Positions 46,860-62,476 of a stretch of 64,000 nt of DNA are shown piece by piece. The translations under genes and the position numbers were made by a program. Numbering within the stretch: position 1 is the first letter of the stretch; each line of letters starts with the position of its first letter. Source of the DNA: Lota lota. Lineage: Eukaryota > Chordata > Actinopteri > Gadiformes > Lotidae. Location of the stretch: assembly GCA_026745465.1 (NCBI GenBank), contig JACYXH010000216.1, forward strand, positions 1,692,001 to 1,756,000, written 5' to 3'. The notes below the pieces were generated by a model, which was not told where the DNA came from, ran no database searches, and saw nothing but the letters and a program-made list of their open reading frames with translations.

Positions 46860-47955
46860 TCTAAACAAACGCGCGTAGCTTATCTTTCAGAGGCTTTCAG
46901 GCGCTTATCTGGTGTTGACAGCTGTCCTGTTTTCAGTGGGTATTTTCTCGTAACACTCAACGTGCAACCACAAATGTAGTCCCCAAAAAACAAAGGTTTA
47001 TTTGAAAAGGCACACACATTCATGGCACGTAGAGTAAAATAAATAAAACGCGGACTCCATATAAAAGGTGTATTTATATTTATATCATTGTAAGTGTTTC
47101 GACCAATCTAAGATCAACTTAGTTGCCCAATTAGGATGAATACGGTTATTTTGAGGCCACTCAATCTGACTACTCTATTACTGTACACTTGCCTACACTA
47201 AAATAGACCAAATCATATTTGGTTAATAAAATATACAATTTGAAGCCCACTCATTGTAAACTACTATTATATTGTAAACTCACAGTGTCCTCACATATAA
47301 ACTCAATGCTCAGTATATTTATTTTGTAAAATGGGCCAATTTGGCAAATTTCCCATCAAGTCACAAAAAAGCATTACAAGTAGACCTACATTAATAGGGG
47401 ATTGAGTATATTTTTAAATACATTTCAAGTACACTTTTTTCTGTAAGACAATTGGTGATGAAATGTCGGACTGTGCATACAAACGTTATTACTGTGACCA
47501 TGAATTTGTCGAAGAGAAAAATCCATGAATGATACTATCATGAACATTGGAAGACATCTGAAATGTTGATTATAGGGAATGCCTTTTCTCCAAATGGGAT
47601 TCTTTCTTGAACGTTTCTTTATTATTCCTACATTTATGTCACAGACTCACTCGGGAGGTCTGGTTATCTCCATAACCAATTAAAATGAAAAGCCTTTTAC
47701 CCAATAGCACACAGCAGAGGAAAAACAACAAAATATAGGAATAGGGAGTGACTATAGCTTGCCTCCTGAGGCAAGGGAATGGCAGACAGTCTCAGTACAG
47801 TTCAATATGTAAAAAAATCACAATAAAACGGTTATCTTTCTCCAAATACTTAAAGGCAATTGCAGTTCTTGGTCATTTCATGTCTGATTCACTGGGGTCC
47901 GCAAAGGGGATATGTCCACACTCTCTCCATGTCCTTTCTCTCCCTTGTTGCTTTT
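46860..47955. other. adal promoter and csk 3' UTR interval
   Basis: There is no gene in this 1.1 kb. The csk 3' UTR enters from the right, with AATAAA candidates on the minus strand near 47621 and 47317. The adal promoter is at the left. The sequence is AT-rich without long simple repeats. Confidence 0.55.
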
Positions 47956-52392
<4,437 letters not shown>

Positions 52393-52455
52393 ACTCGGAG
52401 TGGTGAGGCAGCACTGCCCTCTCACAGGTGACACAACCTAGCTGCATCAGACCAG

Positions 52456-52457
<2 letters not shown>

Positions 52458-52505
<48 letters not shown>
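52458..52505. repeat. (CA)n microsatellite just upstream of the csk start exon
   Basis: A pure AC run lies 65 bases upstream, in csk orientation, of the start codon. On the csk sense strand it is (TG)n and is followed by TCTGATGCAG, a possible 3' splice site for the first coding exon. Confidence 0.95.
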
Positions 52506-52506
<1 letters not shown>

Positions 52507-52560
52507 GATTTTATTCTTCTTATTCTATGTTTATATTAATTGTGTGCACTGTGACACAAG

Positions 52561-52630
52561 GCAGGACAGATTTTGAAATTGCTTGTAATCGGCTAATCGC
52601 ACTCATATCTGGTGGTAACATATGGGCCCT
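52561..52630. mobile_element. Solo arm of the palindromic MITE
   Basis: The words ACAGATTTTGAAATTGCTTG, TAATCGGCTAATCGCACTCA and GGTGGTAACATATGGGCCCT follow the order of the right arm of the 33.1-33.3 kb element. The opposite arm is not present. Confidence 0.6.
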
Positions 52631-53973
52631 TTAATGATATGTGGCGATGGCCTGGATGTGCGGAAGTCGGCGTAAAAATAGCTCTCAGCAACAGAAAGCA
52701 GAACTAACAGCTTATGCACGCTTTCATTATGAAGTTCATATTTTTCCATGACGTAGACGAGGATTGCACTAGTATAAAAATATATTAAATTCAAATGTAT
52801 TCATATCTTTTAAATGTATTCAAACCGGCGGTCATTGTATTGCAAAACGCTTTTGTTTACTTCTCTTGATATATCACAATTACTAGACGTATTTATATTA
52901 TGGTGGAGTACAAGACGGGAGTGCTTTTTACGCAAGTACCATACCTAATTTGCATCCCCGTTGGGATACTTTTACTCCCATTGACTTTATACTTTTTGAT
53001 GTTTTCCAAAGCAAACATCCAACTTTTTACTTTATTTATCCTAGCCCATGGTACCATTATGTTTTACTAAATACTTTTTTAATACACATAATAAGAAATC
53101 ATTAGGCTAAGCAACACTGGATTATCATATGAACCCTATTTAGGTGTAATAAGGGTTGACTATGTCTTCACAATAAAACCAATGTGATCAAAATGACAGA
53201 TCATACCTGGGGTTATGAGTGTAGCGTTGCACTTTTTAAACATGAGAATGTTTGATACAAGAATTATACTTCTACAATTTTAAAATGTTTAACCGAGGAC
53301 TTTCACTTCCACCAAAAAAACAAATGTTTCTTTTATCTTTGTAAATAAGATATTATTAGCTTTTTGAGTGTCAACAATGAGTGACCCATGCCTGTATTTC
53401 TTGCAGTACACACCAACTTAGCAGATGCTTAAAAATAGTAATTGGTCTGCGGTTTAGTACAAAATATAACCCACCAATCACTTCCTCTTTGCTATGTGTC
53501 AGTTCCCTTAAGCCAGTTCCAAGCAAAGGTTCTCCTTCACAGCTCTGCATCCAATCGCTTCCCCAAATAAGGTCATTGCTCTCCACTGTTTCATATAGAG
53601 ACCATTACTATGAACTTCCTGTATCGGGTGATTTGACTGTATCAAGAGACAGAATCCATCCAATTTTAGAGAGTTTGTTAAAGGAAGAGAGAGAGACTAA
53701 CCAATACACTAGTCCTCAAAGGCCTACATTTTGCATTGAAATGCCAATATATCCAAACCACATATCTCCCATACGTCAACTCACATTATCTTGTAACTTT
53801 TTCTCCATAGAAAAATCGTCTCTGGAGATCGCTGACTTAACAGGCGATGGTGAGGAAGTGGCTGTTTCACATGGGAAACGCTACATCTGTCAAAGCATAC
53901 AGAGAGAAATGTGTACATAAACACATTTCCCCACAGAGCTACATCTTTGGCTTCTACTGAGCCCTGGAGCACC

Positions 53974-53996
53974 TCCCCCCCCCCCCCCCCCCCCCC
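53974..53996. repeat. poly(C) run
   Basis: Twenty-three consecutive C are followed by CACCACCACAC. Confidence 0.93.
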
Positions 53997-55400
53997 GCCC
54001 ACCACCACACACACATACAGTCTCCCACACCACACTTCCAACGTGCATTAAATGCATCCTACTCCCAAGCCTATATCAACCACAGCCTCCGAGGGTATAT
54101 ACCCACCCTTCCCATTGAGATGAGAAAAATCTCAGTTTATGATCAACCCATAGCCGTCCCGTATTCACTAGGGTCTCCTACATTACAGAAGGGCTGACAT
54201 TCGGTTGGTCTGACAGCGACAGGATATGTCCGGGCAAAGTTGTTTGGTAAGTCATGATGTCACTGTAAGCGGAATGGATGTACTTGTCCAAGCCTCGCAA
54301 CAAAGCAGTCTTTTAATTCTCCATGTGTGGATCAGTGAATGCATCCCAGTTTGGCTGCTCAAAAAGTCTGTCGGGACCTAAGCCTGTTTCACAGCTCCAA
54401 TGGGTAAGAGCTATGATTTCCATTTCCAAAAGGCCTCGCTGTGAAACCACAGCTTTTCCCCTTTTTATGAAACAAACAGGGCCATTCTTTCTGAGCCAAT
54501 CTGCTTTCAAATGAGTTGTATTGACTGAAGCTATCATAGTCGTGCTGAGCATTAGCACCAAAGCACACAATAAAAAGCACAATTTGAATTAACATAACTC
54601 ATATAGTTGTCTATAAAACATATAGTCTATTGAAGTCTATTAAAAATGACTTAGAAATGTTCGGCCCAAAATTTAATTGTTACACAAAACCAACTTGAAA
54701 TAGACACATACGATGTAAGACAAACAAAACGACTCAAAAGTGTTCAGTTTGATACCGCAGATTACAAAGAACAAATGTTGTCAGCCCACATCTATCACTT
54801 GTGTGCGCAACGGAAACAGGTTGATAGCTTTCTGCATGTCTATCAGGACCAATGTGCCTTCCTCAGTAGTGATGATGGTAACCATGTCCCACTCATAGCT
54901 AACGGCTCAAAGTCAGAACAACGAAGCAAGAACAGACAGGCTCAAATACCTCCTGCCACTCCCTCCTCTGCCTGCAAAGTAAGAGAGAAAGAGCAAAATA
55001 AACCTGTTGCTTGTGTTCAAGACAAGCTAGCTATTCTAGGGGGGCTATGTAGCATGTAGCTTGTCGAGATAAATAAAATAAACCCTTACCTTCTGTCTCC
55101 TCAAATGTGTGGCATCTTTTCCCTCTTGGGGAAATGTGTTCTATAAGCCAATCAATGAGGTTGTCTGTGGAGCTGTGCGGTACACAAGTAGTCCTGATCG
55201 GATGGAAGTTCAGGGGTACGGACGATGGAGAGCTTGTTGGTTAATTGCTAGTTGTGGGTCTCTTTCACTGCATGGGGCACTGCAGGGGCCCTCACGAATG
55301 CCAGCCCGCCGCCTGTCCCGATCACTCCCGCACCCCCCGTCCCCGTCCCCGTCCCCTCGAGGAAGTTGCTCTTCAGCTGCTTTGATGCTGCTGCCCTTTT

Positions 55401-55441
<41 letters not shown>
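55401..55441. repeat. (ATC)n microsatellite, 13 units
   Basis: A pure ATC trinucleotide run, read as poly-His or poly-Ser in shadow frames. Confidence 0.95.
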
Positions 55442-55474
55442 TACGGTAGCATCAGGGTGGCAAGACCAAGAAAT

Positions 55475-55518
55475 GGAGAGAGGGAGAGAGAGAGAGAGAG
55501 AGGGGGAGAGGGAGAGAA
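55475..55518. repeat. (GA)n purine tract
   Basis: GA dinucleotides with GGGA interruptions. Confidence 0.9.
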
Positions 55519-56038
55519 AGGGTTGGGGGGGTTGGAGAGATTATTGCCACATCCTAAAGGTTTGCATAATTAGGGTGAAAAACACATGAAGGAGTCTACA
55601 AATGCACCCCCGTAAAGTTGTGGCTCAAAGCCGTTTGTGGAGCCACAGAGAAGGGAATCAACAGCACGCTTGGGGTCAACTGCTGGAATCTTGTGTAACA
55701 ACACCTTTCAATGTTATGACGGTCTGCTACATAAGTGGGTGAGGCACATGATCAGTATCACAGGGACTTAAAAAAAAACCGACTTTTAGCAAGTCTAAGA
55801 CTTTAGTGGGGGCGGGACGAGCAAACAGGAACAAGTTGCCTGGCCCAAGTTCGTAACTTGCTCAGGGGACTGAGTCTATACCTTTAGGTAGAGTTTCCCC
55901 ACACATCCACAACACAATCTATTATCCTTACAGGTTATAAAAGGTGCTTATTGTTTAATACGGTCCCATGTTGGATGATGCCTTTGCCTTGCTGTGGCAT
56001 GTTTTTCAAATTACAAGTTAAGTTGTCAGGCATCCGGG

Positions 56039-56045
<7 letters not shown>

Positions 56046-56125
<80 letters not shown>

Positions 56126-56173
56126 AAGAGAAAGAGACAGAGAGCAAGAGACAGAGAGAAAGAGGGACAGAAC

Positions 56174-56262
<89 letters not shown>
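56046..56262. repeat. Compound (GA)n ... (GACA)n microsatellite
   Basis: Pure GA occupies 56046-56124. An AGAGCAAGAGA/ACAGAGAG transition follows, then about 22 perfect GACA units from 56174 to 56262. Confidence 0.96.
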
Positions 56263-56263
<1 letters not shown>

Positions 56264-57548
56264 GATGCGCTGTTGCTATATTTGGGTTTGTCTGAATCAC
56301 TAAATAGCCAGTCACTAATAATCAGAGTGATGTTGGAGGAGTATCGAGAATATCGAGAGAAAGCATCGAGATATTGAATATAATGTTGGTGGTCCTGCAT
56401 TGACGAAATGTGCTTACTGTTTCGGAAGCACAGTAACGTTTCCCTACAGGAAGCAAGCCGAACGTGTACAATGGGCTACATTTGGTGCGATCTGTTTGGC
56501 TGTATCGATAGCAGCTGTAGCCTAATTCAAGTTTTAAGAGTGGTTTAGTTGACATTCAGAATGCAGCTGGGGGGACAACGCGCTTACCTGTGAATAAAGT
56601 TGTCCGAAGAGTAGGCTACGGAAAGGATCTGGTTATTGTAGCGCGTCCGTTTTCGGCAGGACGCATCAAGGCACGAAAGTGAAGAACCGTGTTATAACCG
56701 TTATGGAGATGTCCGACACAAGTAACAAAAAAAGAGGCAAATGGAAAATATTGGCGCACTCCGTGACATCATTTAGTAAAAAAAAAAAAAATACGCAACA
56801 CTTGCGTTCCCTAATTTTACCTCGCCATCTTTTTCAGTCCGAGGTTAGACAATGCAGCAAGGAGTGAATAACAGATAGGCAAATGCCTGCACTTCTACAA
56901 CCTATAAACAGCGAACATTCTTCTGTCATTATAAACATTCAAGTTTTGCCCCACCTTTCATTTTTCATTGCACATGCGCAGGAACGGTAGATTGCTCATC
57001 GATGCAGCTTCCTTGTATCTCGTCCGATCACACTTTACATCCGTAGAAATAATTGTATTCTCTTCTTCTCAGTAAACTCTTACTTTCCTCTAAGAATAAT
57101 TCGAGTACAGTGCTAAAAATAAAAAAATGTTTCACTCTAGCAATGCTTAGAATTGCTGATAAGCAAATGAAAATATGAAATATGTGCTCAAAATAACCAT
57201 TGAGTAACTTACTTGTTTGATGCTTTACAATTATAAAAATAGCTGATTTAAAGACTCACCGGAGGTAAGAAGTGTGGAAAAGGCTGTTATAGAAAACTAT
57301 ATTTAAATGTAGTTTTATTGCCACCAGGTGGCTGAATGAATAAATACATAAACTAAATACAAATAACAAATCTGGTCTGAATCTTCTTTAAACACAAGCG
57401 CCTAGTAGTCTCTAGACAACTTATGAGGCATGTATTAGGATTTTACAGTTAACTGGTATACACCCTAAACGTAGATCAGACATTATGTTGCACATATCAA
57501 ACGAATAAAGTATTAGATCAAAACGCATTGTTTAAGATGAAGACATAC

Positions 57549-57554
57549 TTTATT
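57549..57554 (-). terminator. Candidate polyadenylation signal of edc3
   Basis: TTTATT on plus (AATAAA on minus) lies about 980 bases beyond the edc3 stop. A long 3' UTR is usual for EDC3; other weaker signals lie between. Confidence 0.35.
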
Positions 57555-58534
57555 TAAATGGCAATGCCACAGAGATAAGAGTCCATCTTATTTCACATTC
57601 TTCACCTTTCAATATTCAAAAACTGAAAAAGGTAGTATTCGAGTGGCTTTAATCCTGACGGACACCACCTCACTAAATTATTTATATTTTCTTTTTTTTT
57701 CTTCATCAACAGCGGACCACAGCTTTCAGGTAACAAGTAACCTGGAGACCCACCAATAACACGTGTCCATATACCTTGGGAAAGCGCTTTAACGCTGAAA
57801 CTAACTGGCTGATAAAAAAATTGGTCTTGTTTAGAAACGGGTCATAGATGTTGATGTTGTTTTTTTTAAATCTAAATACATTCTGTAATAGGAAATGAAA
57901 ATTTAATTGGCTGAAAACATGACCCAGGTGTACAAAAAAAATGAGGGACGCAAGAAAACATTGTTTTTGAATTAATGTTTTCAACCAGCTTATCATAAAA
58001 CCAATGTGTTCATACGTACAACCCCACGGATCAACGATTGCACATGGCAGATTGAATTGCAATTTCCTCAATGGTTAGACTTTATACTAATAACAGCTTA
58101 GTGTCCAGTAATAACCACTGCGCTAAAACCTTTTAGAAACACATTCTATAGTTGTTAAGACTGTCAATGGCCCTCCTTTTCCAACATCAGACATCATGCC
58201 AATACCATAGGACGCTACACAGCTACTGTAGTCAGTCAATGAGCAACTTAAACGTGGCTTACGCGTTAAACATGAACACATTTGGCCATCGATCAACAAC
58301 TGAACAAATAACCACTGATTCTTTTCATACGCACTTAGCCCTTTGTAAACTGAGGGGGGGGAGTAGACAATGGTCATTTAGTATGAGCCCACTTGAGCAA
58401 CGTGACAATGCTTTCAGAGTAAATGGGGTGAATGTTAGTTACCAGTACTACACCCTATGGAATTTAAGGCCCGAAATACCCAAATGGTCAACGGTGGTGA
58501 AAAGATATTGTCTTGTAGCCAATCGAGAGAGACG

Positions 58535-61204
58535 CTACGCAGAGTGCAGGGGGATGACAAATTTACAGCCGAAGGGAGAATGGTACTTGATGCCCACCTC
58601 CTGGAACACCTGGCAGGGCACCCCTATGTCACAGAGGTAGACCCTGCCAGCACCCTCAGCCAGGGGCAGCGGTAAGCACAGAGACAAGGACCACTTAGCC
58701 TCCACCGCCAGCCCTTGTCCGCTGACTGGAGGGTCTATGCTGAGCACCGGTGCTCGGTTCTGGTTGGCCCAGTCGGCAGCTGCTCTGTACCAGGGCTGGT
58801 CCATCAGGAATGTGTTCTCGTGGCAGTCCAAACAGTTGATGATGAGGTCCACGGGGGAGTCCGGCAGGTCTGTGGAGAGAGGACGTAAGTTTGGTGTGAT
58901 GTTGCCCCGCGCTCGACTGACCGAATCCTAGCTTGTGATGTACAATAAATGGCAAGCATACACCTCGGTTGTACCTTTAATACTCGACACTTGTTTTCCC
59001 CCAGTCTTGCTGTAGAGCGCAAGCTCAGTGGTGACCGGGTCCAGCATCTTCACAAAGTTTGGCAGAAACAGAATGACCTCGACTTCGTGGTTGGCCAGGT
59101 GGCGCCCACAGCTGATGCCCTGCGCCCCTTGGATGTGAGGGCCGCACAACAGGGCCACCGTGGGACGCTGGTGCACATTCTTAGGCGTGAGCCTGAGGGA
59201 AGATACCGAATGATGCAGAGGAGTGGGTTGTCTTCCTGTATTTAGCAGTGGCTCACGAGGACATTACTACCACGTGGATGAATGTCGTATTGTGATCTTG
59301 ATACGCTTTAGGGCTTCACACGTGTTCTGTAGCTCCAATATTTTTGTGCCTTGAAGGTTGCTATGGCGATATTAGCATAGCAAGCGTTATGTAACCGTAA
59401 ATGACTTGCCTCCCATTGCCCGTTTCTTAGAGAGCTAATGTTGCTTGAGTGACACATATTCACAAACCTTTCTCAAAGCAATTTGCTTCTACACATGTAA
59501 GCCGAATTTATGCTTTTACAATTAAATAAAGCCACTACAATCCATGGTTGTGATAAGGATATGAATGGGCTATAACGTTACTACCTACAGACCTACAAAC
59601 AGGTGTCCACATGCTCACCTATTGGGCCCACCAAGCAACGTCAACGCCATCTGACTGGCGCACACGCCCGTCATCTCCAGCCGCCGCTCCAGCGAGAGGC
59701 CGTGGCGCTCTGCGGCCACCAGCAGCCGCTTGTGGAGCTCGTAGGACACACTGGGCACCACGAGCCCCGAGTCTACCCAGAGGAGGCAGTGACACGGTCA
59801 AGAGATGATCCAAACTCGAGACTTTCCAATGCTTAAATGAATGAGTGTTGAGGGACATACCAGTGCAGTACTCTTTGGCCCCGGGCTGCGGCACATTGAT
59901 CTGCCTGTAAACGATGGGCTTGGCCTCCAGGATGTTCTCGTCATGGCGGTAGCGCGTGGGCGTCTGCTCCTGGGGCGTGCCGCGCGACCTCGTGCCGTTG
60001 CCGCGGCGATCCGATCCGTCGATCTCCGAGAAGACGGCGGCTTTGTCGAAGAGCGCCAGGTTGCCCTCGAAGTCAAAGTCCGTGTCCAGTCCGTCGTCCA
60101 TGCCGTCCCCGAAGCATTCGTCGTCTCGCTGCTTCATCGGACCGCCTCCGTTTTTCACCCCATTTTTCTTGGGGGTCGGCTGGTTTGCCCCTCGACTACT
60201 TGAAGACCCTGAACGGTCGGGGAAATAAAATACATTTTAACTACACATCATCAACCACGAATCAGATACACTTTATCAATTCATGATGCGTAGTTTGGGT
60301 GTCACTTTCTCAGCAACATAACTACAGAACTAAAATGAATGCCAGAGAAGAAAAACTATAGCTATATACATCACATGAGCAGTAACAACAAAATGTAAAG
60401 GCAGAATGTGAATGTAAACATTATTGTATTCTACATTACTGACGTTGCAGCTGAAGTGGGTAATGGCATCCATAACGGTTCTTGTTTTGCATCGACACTT
60501 ACATGAGTTGTGTCGTCGACGGAAAGCCTTGGGTTGGCCAGGCACATCCAGATGTCGCTCACCGTAACTTTTGGAGCAGTGCTGGGGAGAGTTGAGTCTC
60601 CCCTGAGCCCTGGGGTCACCCTTTGGCATGGCGACCGGTGTACTGCTAATCTTGCTGGATACAGAGGGGCTGTTCACCGCACAGCCATTACCAATGTCCA
60701 AGATCTTGAGCTCCTTGATGTCCATAGCACTGAAGATGACACCAGTTCACCGTTAAAACACAAACAATGCTGTCAGTCCACAACAGTGTTTAGATAGATA
60801 GATAGGATAGATGCAATAGATATGATAGACATATATACATACATATACAGTACATAAACAAACAAACAGATACAGAGATAGACAGTCATAGATAAACAGA
60901 CACATACATAGAAACAGTTCATAACGTTACATACATAGAATATATATACATAGAATATATATACATAGAATATATATATACATAGAATATATATATACAT
61001 AGAATATATATATACATATATATATGTATATTGCCTTTACCTAAATGTGACCTCGGGGACAGAACACTTGACACCATTGTGGAAGGGTTGTCTCAGGGAG
61101 ATGGTCTGGCTCGCCTGGTCCACGGAGGACACCTCGCCTTGATACACTCCCAACGTTGGACCACAGTTGATGGACACCAAACTACCCAGCCAATCGGAAG
61201 CCAT
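58535..61204 (-). CDS. edc3: Enhancer of mRNA-decapping protein 3
   Basis: Edc3 is a P-body scaffold that binds DCP2 and DDX6 and stimulates decapping. Exons in transcript order: 61204-61041, 60729-60503, 60208-59861, 59772-59619, 59192-58975, 58869-58535, giving 481 aa (human 508). Order of domains: LSm domain (MASDWLGSLVSINCG, SQTISLRQPFHNGVK); a linker with KSFRRRHNS-like AFRRRHNS (a 14-3-3-type phosphosite region in the family); the FDF motif TDFDFEGNLALFDK; TRYRHDENIL; then the YjeF-N Rossmann dimerisation domain (GPHIQGAQGISCGRHLA, LPNFVKML, NCLDC, APVLSIDPP, ending IPLHSA). The second exon's linker is shorter than in human, which accounts for the length difference. The start at 61204 matches the family; an in-frame ATG upstream (61246) has no family support. 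Confidence 0.96.
60931..61028. repeat. AT-rich minisatellite, about 5 units of ATACATAGAATATAT
   Basis: Units of 14-18 bases differ in the length of their AT run. They lie in edc3 intron 1, ending about 12 bases from its donor. GATA and CATA tetranucleotide runs flank it to 60790. Confidence 0.9.
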
Positions 61205-62476
61205 GTCCTTCAACGAGAAGATATGCTGGTCGGAAAGGAGAAGCACTCATTCAAAAAATATAACGGGTGTAGGGTTTTATTGAGTTGTTAAGTCTGTAAC
61301 GTTAGGTGATATCAATATACATCTGTGCACGTCGTTTAGCTGCTCGATGCTAGCTAGCTGTGTTGTTGCCTGAACTTAGCGGTGGCCTGTTTTGGGTTAT
61401 CTAATCAAGTACATAATGAGGAATACGCTTGGCAGAATTTGCATCTTACCTTTTTAGAAACGGTCTAATATGGGTTATGTTTTGCTCCGACCACTACTTG
61501 TGTCTAAACCTGTAAGTGAAACGCCAAAGGAAAACTAATTGCGCCTTTGAACTGCTAGCTACTTAGCTTCGTATGTCATCAGCCGCTATTTGCTGGCATT
61601 TAGGTTTCCATTTCCGTTTTCAATGAAATTGTCTTCGAAATAAAAGTAGCGATCGTGTATTTCAAAATTAAAAGTTTATATTTTCATTTGATCACTTTAG
61701 TTCTTTTTAATAAATTACAAGTCATTTCAAAAAAGGTATAATATCTTTAAATAAATAAAAGAGAACAAACAGTGATTGAGGGGTTGACTAATGATTTCAG
61801 TATGACTTTGTATTGAGCCAGGAGCGTGCAGTATTTTACACTGGGTTGCAACAATAGCATGGGCGTATTATAGACCAAGAAACTTTTTTTAAATCTACAG
61901 CCTAACACTAATATATTTGTACAAACATTACGTTAGTTCTTGATTTTAACACTTAGTTCTCTTTATCTTTAAACATTTACTCATTACTGTTTGTTTGAGA
62001 TGGAGGCCCCTCTCAGAGAGGTAATTAAGTCTGTAACTGATTCACACCATCATACATAGAGATGATCTCAACACTAATAACAAACAGCGAACAACATATT
62101 TAGCCAGTGAGGTTCTCTGTGGACAGCACACCCATACAAATATGTCTGTGTGTTCTGGTTACCATGGATACTGTGATCATGGTGTGCGTGCTGAACGACT
62201 CACAATCAAATGTATTAAGTGGGTTACCATACAATGAAACCGTATTCCAGACAAAAGACAGGAGGGGATACATTCAGACATTATTATTGAAGAAACAATA
62301 TGATCCAAAAATATCCAAAGGAATTCAAATTGACAGCTTGTTTCTAGTCACCAAGCAAACAAGCAGTGGAAAATCACATCTCCCAGAATAGTGTCACACT
62401 TGCTATACGACTCAAGACTGTGATCATCATGATCTACCTCTCATGCCTCACGGCTCTCTCTCGCATTCTGCACAAC
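61205..62476. other. Head-to-head spacer between edc3 and an unnamed coiled-coil gene
   Basis: About 1.27 kb lies between two divergent start codons and may contain a shared or two separate promoters. There is no CpG-dense island, TATA box or long simple repeat that I can point to. AT-rich at 61.6-62.0 kb. Confidence 0.45.

Larger units (their letters stand above)
52393..58534. other. Interval between csk and edc3
   Basis: I see no supportable protein gene. It should contain the csk promoter and 5' non-coding exon(s), and at the right the edc3 3' UTR, with an AATAAA candidate on the minus strand at 57554-57549. It also holds poly(C), (ATC)n, (GA)n and (GACA)n repeats, listed separately. A C/G-richer patch at 56.56-56.72 kb is one possible csk promoter. 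The long poly-His, Arg/Glu and Thr/Asp frames are repeat artefacts. Confidence 0.5.

Noticed and set aside
53381..53920. 179-codon plus-strand ORF in the csk-edc3 interval
   Set aside because: Longest frame of the interval, but it has no recognisable domain, biased composition or splice partners. Treated as chance.
55109..55573. 154-codon ORF with poly-His
   Set aside because: The (ATC)n and (GA)n repeats create most of it.
60931..61028. Regularly spaced repeat resembling a CRISPR array
   Set aside because: Units are contiguous AT-rich minisatellite with no unique spacers, in a vertebrate intron.
62366..62476. Extended N-terminus of the unnamed coiled-coil gene from ATG 62366
   Set aside because: The added residues look non-coding and there is no splice or family support. 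The ATG at 62477 was preferred, with low certainty.
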